Positions 61,202 to 64,000 of a stretch of 64,000 nt of DNA are shown piece by piece. How positions within the stretch are numbered: the first letter of the stretch is position 1; every line of letters starts with the position of its first letter. Source of the DNA: Saccharibacillus deserti (lineage in GTDB: Bacteria > Bacillota > Bacilli > Paenibacillales > Paenibacillaceae); contig NZ_JABJVN010000001.1 in NCBI RefSeq assembly GCF_013618475.1, positions 1,020,355 through 1,084,354 of the forward strand. The letters run 5' to 3'. Under the pieces are notes generated by a model, which had not been told where the DNA came from, did not search any database, and worked only from the letters and a program-made list of their open reading frames with translations. A program made the translations under genes and the position numbers.

Positions 61202-61868
61202 TCCATTGTTCGGATTAACTCTGACAGTCGGCGCTTACGCAATCGCCCGGGGCATTCATTCGCGCATACGCTGGCTGCATCCGATTCTGAGCAGCAGTGC
61301 GATCATTCTGATCGTACTTGCCCTGCTGCGTTTTCCGATTGCCGAGTTCCAGGGGGAAGTCGGACTGCTGACGACGCTGCTCGGGCCGGCTACGGTGGCT
61401 CTTGGCGTGCCGATTTATAAGCACCGCCGTTTGATCCGCGAACGTGTCGCTTCCGTTCTGATCTCCGTATTGGCCGGATCGGTAACCGGCATCTGCAGCG
61501 CGGGGGCGCTGGTCCTTCTGACCCGAGGTTCCCACGAAGTGCTGCTCAGTATCCTGCCAAAATCGGTCAGTTCGCCGATCGGAATCGAAATCTCCCGCTC
61601 GCTTGGCGGTACGCCTGAACTGTCCGTCATGTTCAGCGTGGTGACGGGGGTACTCGGCGGTGTGCTCGGCCCCGCGTTCTTGTACCGGTCCGGCCTGCGG
61701 GACCCCGTATCGTTCGGACTTGCGATGGGCAGCGCGGCTCACGGCTTCGGCACGGCACGAAGCCTTCAGGAATCCGAAACGGCCGGCAGCTTCAGCGCCC
61801 TGGCCATGGGACTCTCGGGCATCACAACTTCGCTGCTGTTTATTCCGCTTTATTTTTGGCTGGGATAG
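61182..61868 (+). CDS. LrgB/CidB-family membrane protein
   Basis: 228 residues, about seven membrane helices, with the family core GPATVALGVPIYKHR and GLAMGSAAHGFGTAR. Partner of the LrgA-like protein in the Lrg/Cid module, part of the overlapping two-gene operon. AAAGGAGGAGCAAG lies upstream of the ATG inside the lrgA coding sequence. Whether this pair corresponds to Lrg or Cid cannot be decided here, and no LytSR or CidR regulator is in the window. Confidence 0.9.
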   Translation: MIVFLHDPLFGLTLTVGAYAIARGIHSRIRWLHPILSSSAIILIVLALLRFPIAEFQGEVGLLTTLLGPATVALGVPIYKHRRLIRERVASVLISVLAGSVTGICSAGALVLLTRGSHEVLLSILPKSVSSPIGIEISRSLGGTPELSVMFSVVTGVLGGVLGPAFLYRSGLRDPVSFGLAMGSAAHGFGTARSLQESETAGSFSALAMGLSGITTSLLFIPLYFWLG

Positions 61869-61978
61869 AAGGATAGCGTCCGGAAGACGCTCCGGATCTT
61901 TTATGCTATAATGACGGAGGAATTGGGCGCTTGGGCGCTTTAATGGGACATTATTCGGAATCAAAGGGGGCGGCTGCA

Positions 61979-63265
61979 ATGCGGATCGGAAGAAGGGTGC
62001 TGCTGCCCCTTCTTGCCGCACTGATCGTGCTGGCCGGATGCAACGGCGAACCTGCCGAGAAAGAACCGGCATCACCGCCTGTCGTACACAAGGACACGGC
62101 CGACGATGTCGGAGGTCAGGAAATCACACTGGTCGAGCCCGAACAGGGCGGAACCGTAAACGAGCACGAAGAGTATGTCGTACAGACCCGGCTGACGGAA
62201 ATACATTTGTTCGACGGTTCGACGGGGATGGCGTGGGGACTGACCCGAAGCGCCCTTCGCATGTATCTGACCGACAACAACGGCAAGAGCTGGGTGCCGC
62301 TGTCCCCATCGGAACAAGTCGCGTTTTCGGACGTGCCGGAATACGGCAGGGATGTTTTCTTCACGGATACGATGCACGGGTGGATTGTACGCAGTGCGGG
62401 ACTCTCGGAAGAATCGCTTGTGCTGCGGACGAATGACGGAGGCGCCAATTGGGCGCTTGCGACACTCGGAAGAACGGACGAACTGCCGGTTTCGCTGTAT
62501 TTCACGGATCACAAAAAAGGCTGGCTCATGACCACCAAAGCTTCGGATACGGCGGGAAGGGAAGAGAAGACGCTCTACCGAACGCGCGACGGCGGAGAGA
62601 GTTGGACTGCCGTAATGCGAACGGACAACGGTTCCCAGCCGACGGGTTCTTCGCAGCCGCTTCCGGATATCGGGTACTTGACGGGGATGCATTTCGAGTC
62701 GGACGGCAGCGGTTATGCCACGATGCTCGATCTCGGACGGCCTGCGCTCTATCGCACAATCGACGGCGGCCGAAACTGGAACAAGTCCACTTCGTTTTTC
62801 GCAGGCGCTAATCCGATCGGAACCTGCGATGTGATGATAAGCGGCAAGCCCCAGTCTTACCGCGACGGGTCGGGTTCCTGGGTACCGGTCGGCTGCAAGC
62901 AGCGCGACGAAGTGCTGTACAGCGGCTACTTTACGCAGAACGGGGGAGCGGGATGGAAGCACGTTCCGTTCAAGCTTCCCGCCCAAGAAGCGCTTAATCT
63001 TCAGATCGCACCGGTATTTCTTGACCGCATGAACGGTTGGATGGCGCGTGGATCGCTGCTTTACCGGACGGTGAACGGGGGACGAAGCTGGGCAGAACTC
63101 CCCCGGAGCCAAAAACTGCAAGAAAACATGGAAAAGTATCCCGAGATTTTCCAGGTGGAGTTTGTTTCGGAGAAAGTGGGCTGGATTCTGATCGGCAAAA
63201 CGGACATCCGACGTTCTCTGCTGCTTCAAACATTGGATGGCGGCGTCACTTGGCACGTTATTTGA
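61979..63265 (+). CDS. YCF48/BNR-type propeller lipoprotein
   Basis: 428-residue lipoprotein, signal peptide ending LIVLAGC at Cys21. The mature part has repeats of the sialidase/YCF48 Asp-box kind, with blades marked by DGGANWA, DGGESWT, DGGRNWN, NGGRSWA and DGGVTWH and intervening MHGWIV, KKGWLM and MNGWMA. YCF48/HCF136 proteins assist photosystem assembly; in Bacillota such propellers are surface lipoproteins of unknown use. The ATG at 61979 follows AAGGGGG; the frame extends to 61931 without a site. A terminator follows. Confidence 0.82.
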   Translation: MRIGRRVLLPLLAALIVLAGCNGEPAEKEPASPPVVHKDTADDVGGQEITLVEPEQGGTVNEHEEYVVQTRLTEIHLFDGSTGMAWGLTRSALRMYLTDNNGKSWVPLSPSEQVAFSDVPEYGRDVFFTDTMHGWIVRSAGLSEESLVLRTNDGGANWALATLGRTDELPVSLYFTDHKKGWLMTTKASDTAGREEKTLYRTRDGGESWTAVMRTDNGSQPTGSSQPLPDIGYLTGMHFESDGSGYATMLDLGRPALYRTIDGGRNWNKSTSFFAGANPIGTCDVMISGKPQSYRDGSGSWVPVGCKQRDEVLYSGYFTQNGGAGWKHVPFKLPAQEALNLQIAPVFLDRMNGWMARGSLLYRTVNGGRSWAELPRSQKLQENMEKYPEIFQVEFVSEKVGWILIGKTDIRRSLLLQTLDGGVTWHVI

Positions 63266-63288
63266 TCCATGTGCCGCAGGTTTTTCTA

Positions 63289-63317
63289 CACGCTCTCGAA
63301 AGAGGGCGTATTTTTCA
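63289..63317 (+). terminator. terminator after propeller lipoprotein
   Basis: ACGCTCTC / GAGGGCGT (one G-U) with loop GAAA and a T5 tail. Confidence 0.8.
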
Positions 63318-63325
63318 TTTCCAAA

Positions 63326-63341
63326 TGTGAAATAAATCACA
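63326..63341 (+). promoter_or_regulatory. FNR/CRP-type box 1
   Basis: TGTGA-AATAAA-TCACA, perfect match to the CRP/FNR-family consensus (TGTGA-N6-TCACA), about 100 bases before the small Cys-rich gene. Confidence 0.6.
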
Positions 63342-63440
63342 TACATGCTTCGGAAAATCTGTTATTTTTTAAATATAAAGAATGTAACCAAACAAACGAC
63401 GGATAAACCTTCACCCAAACCCAATTGAGGAGTGATCCAT

Positions 63441-63623
63441 ATGACCACCGCAACCGCCCAACTGACTCGCAACTATCTGACTCTCTGCTACAACTGCCAG
63501 GACGCTCACCTTTGCGAAACCGAAGAACAATGTCTGGCATGCTGGGCCGAACAAGGCATGCTGAACGAAGAAGAACAAGACACAGCCGAAACGGGCAAAC
63601 TGCTGAAGATGTACTACGCGTAA
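63441..63623 (+). CDS. small Cys-rich protein, possible zinc ribbon
   Basis: 60 residues starting MTTATAQLTRNYLTLCYNCQ. Cysteines are arranged CYNC...C......CLAC, a compact zinc-ribbon or FeS-like pattern. No family recognised. GAGGAGTGATCC just before the ATG. An FNR/CRP-type box lies about 100 bases upstream, and another lies about 45 bases downstream of the stop, suggesting oxygen or redox control. Confidence 0.7.
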   Translation: MTTATAQLTRNYLTLCYNCQDAHLCETEEQCLACWAEQGMLNEEEQDTAETGKLLKMYYA

Positions 63624-63667
63624 CTTTCCTTTCAAAGACAGGGATTGGCACGCACTTTACCCAATTA

Positions 63668-63683
63668 AGTGAATTTAATCACA
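63668..63683. promoter_or_regulatory. FNR/CRP-type box 2
   Basis: AGTGA-ATTTAA-TCACA, one base off the consensus (AGTGA for TGTGA). It lies between the Cys-rich gene and the terminal dehydrogenase gene, before a hairpin terminator. Confidence 0.45.
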
Positions 63684-63693
63684 ATATCAATCG

Positions 63694-63726
63694 AGTCTTT
63701 CGCCCCTACCCCGCGAAGGACTTTTT
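63694..63726 (+). terminator. terminator before the last gene
   Basis: AGTCTTTCGC / GCGAAGGACT (one G-U) and a T5 run. Confidence 0.7.
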
Positions 63727-63823
63727 GTAATGTCGGGATTGGACCTCTGAATGAATACCGCGTTTCCGTCTGCAACCCCCCGGGTTAATAATAAGTGGAA
63801 AAGCGAAGGGAGCTGAAAAGAAC

Positions 63824-64000
63824 ATGAGTTTCGAATCGATGACCGTAATCGTTACCGGAGCCGCACAAGGAATCGGACGTACGGTAGCAGCCGAATATGC
63901 GAAAAAGGGAGCACGGGTCGTGCTTGCCGATACGCAGGAGCCCGAAGGAGCGGCAGCGGCAGCCGAAATCCGGAACAATGGAGGAGAGGCCATCTTCGTC
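63824..64000 (+). CDS. short-chain dehydrogenase/reductase, partial (cut by window end)
   Basis: The first 59 residues are in the window. MSFESMTVIVTGAAQGIGRT shows the NAD(P)-binding TGxxxGIG motif of classical SDRs, then ARVVLADTQEP. AAGGGAG precedes the ATG at 63824. The catalytic Ser-Tyr-Lys lies beyond the window. Substrate unknown. Confidence 0.85.
   Translation, partial: MSFESMTVIVTGAAQGIGRTVAAEYAKKGARVVLADTQEPEGAAAAAEIRNNGGEAIFV

Noticed and set aside
1-64000. CRISPR arrays, tRNA or rRNA genes, insertion sequences with transposase
   Set aside because: No regularly spaced repeats, tRNA-like cloverleaf, rRNA segment or transposase frame was recognised. A recombinase is present but no classic IS.

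Overview
The window is chromosomal DNA of a moderately GC-rich, Gram-positive endospore-former-type bacterium. Strong Shine-Dalgarno sites (AAGGAGG), GTG/TTG starts, sigma-A promoters, many U-tailed hairpin terminators, SgrR/TetR/ArsR/LysR regulators and Cys-anchored lipoproteins all point to Bacillota. The gene style and base composition suggest Paenibacillaceae (a Paenibacillus or Saccharibacillus relative). This is inference; no rRNA, tRNA or CRISPR array was seen.

Layout. 0-8.7 kb: aldo/keto reductase, AI-2E-type membrane protein, a divergent TetR/ketopantoate-reductase pair, the agmatine-to-putrescine operon aguA-aguB, and a large sensor histidine kinase. 8.8-10.2 kb: a YidC-type insertase preceded by an unusual short membrane ORF whose 3' part forms a hairpin that buries the yidC ribosome-binding site. 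This looks like a MifM-type translational sensor. 10.3-12.5 kb: a fused TrpE-TrpG anthranilate synthase. 12.8-17.0 kb: a zinc-type efflux regulon (CDF exporter, ArsR/SmtB sensor, P1B-ATPase) with two near-identical operators lying on sigma-A promoters. 17.1-19.9 kb: a zinc-finger membrane protein, a divergent Lgt-like membrane enzyme and a radical-SAM protein resembling archaeal tetraether synthase, a candidate lipid-modifying unit. 20-23 kb: divergent MFS exporter and SgrR-like regulator. 23.2-28.8 kb: nucleoside hydrolase, an esterase-acetyltransferase fusion, HesB-like protein, NUDIX protein, a broken kinase and conserved unknowns. 29-36 kb: thioredoxin-reductase-like flavoprotein, epoxide hydrolase, HAD phosphatases, aldo/keto reductase and pyridoxamine-phosphate oxidase. 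36-42.6 kb: an ABC importer operon ending in a beta-CASP metallo-beta-lactamase protein, with a divergent LysR regulator.

43.4-56.7 kb is an accessory-looking region. It holds decayed gene fragments (3-hydroxyacyl-CoA dehydrogenase, short-chain dehydrogenase, tryptophanyl-tRNA synthetase), three secreted PQQ-like beta-propeller proteins, an ECF sigma/anti-sigma pair, a secreted CYTH-like protein and an esterase. Five AT-rich sites with an 11-6-11 layout resembling dif/XerD arms divide it, and a tyrosine recombinase gene lies at its right edge. It may be a set of Xer-type modules.

56.8-64 kb: conserved unknowns, lactate dehydrogenase, an LrgA/LrgB pair, a YCF48/BNR-type lipoprotein, a small Cys-rich protein flanked by FNR/CRP-like boxes, and the start of a short-chain dehydrogenase cut by the window end.

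The best candidates for something undescribed are the YidC leader and its hairpin, the dif-like array with its gene fragments, and the Lgt-like/tetraether-synthase-like pair.
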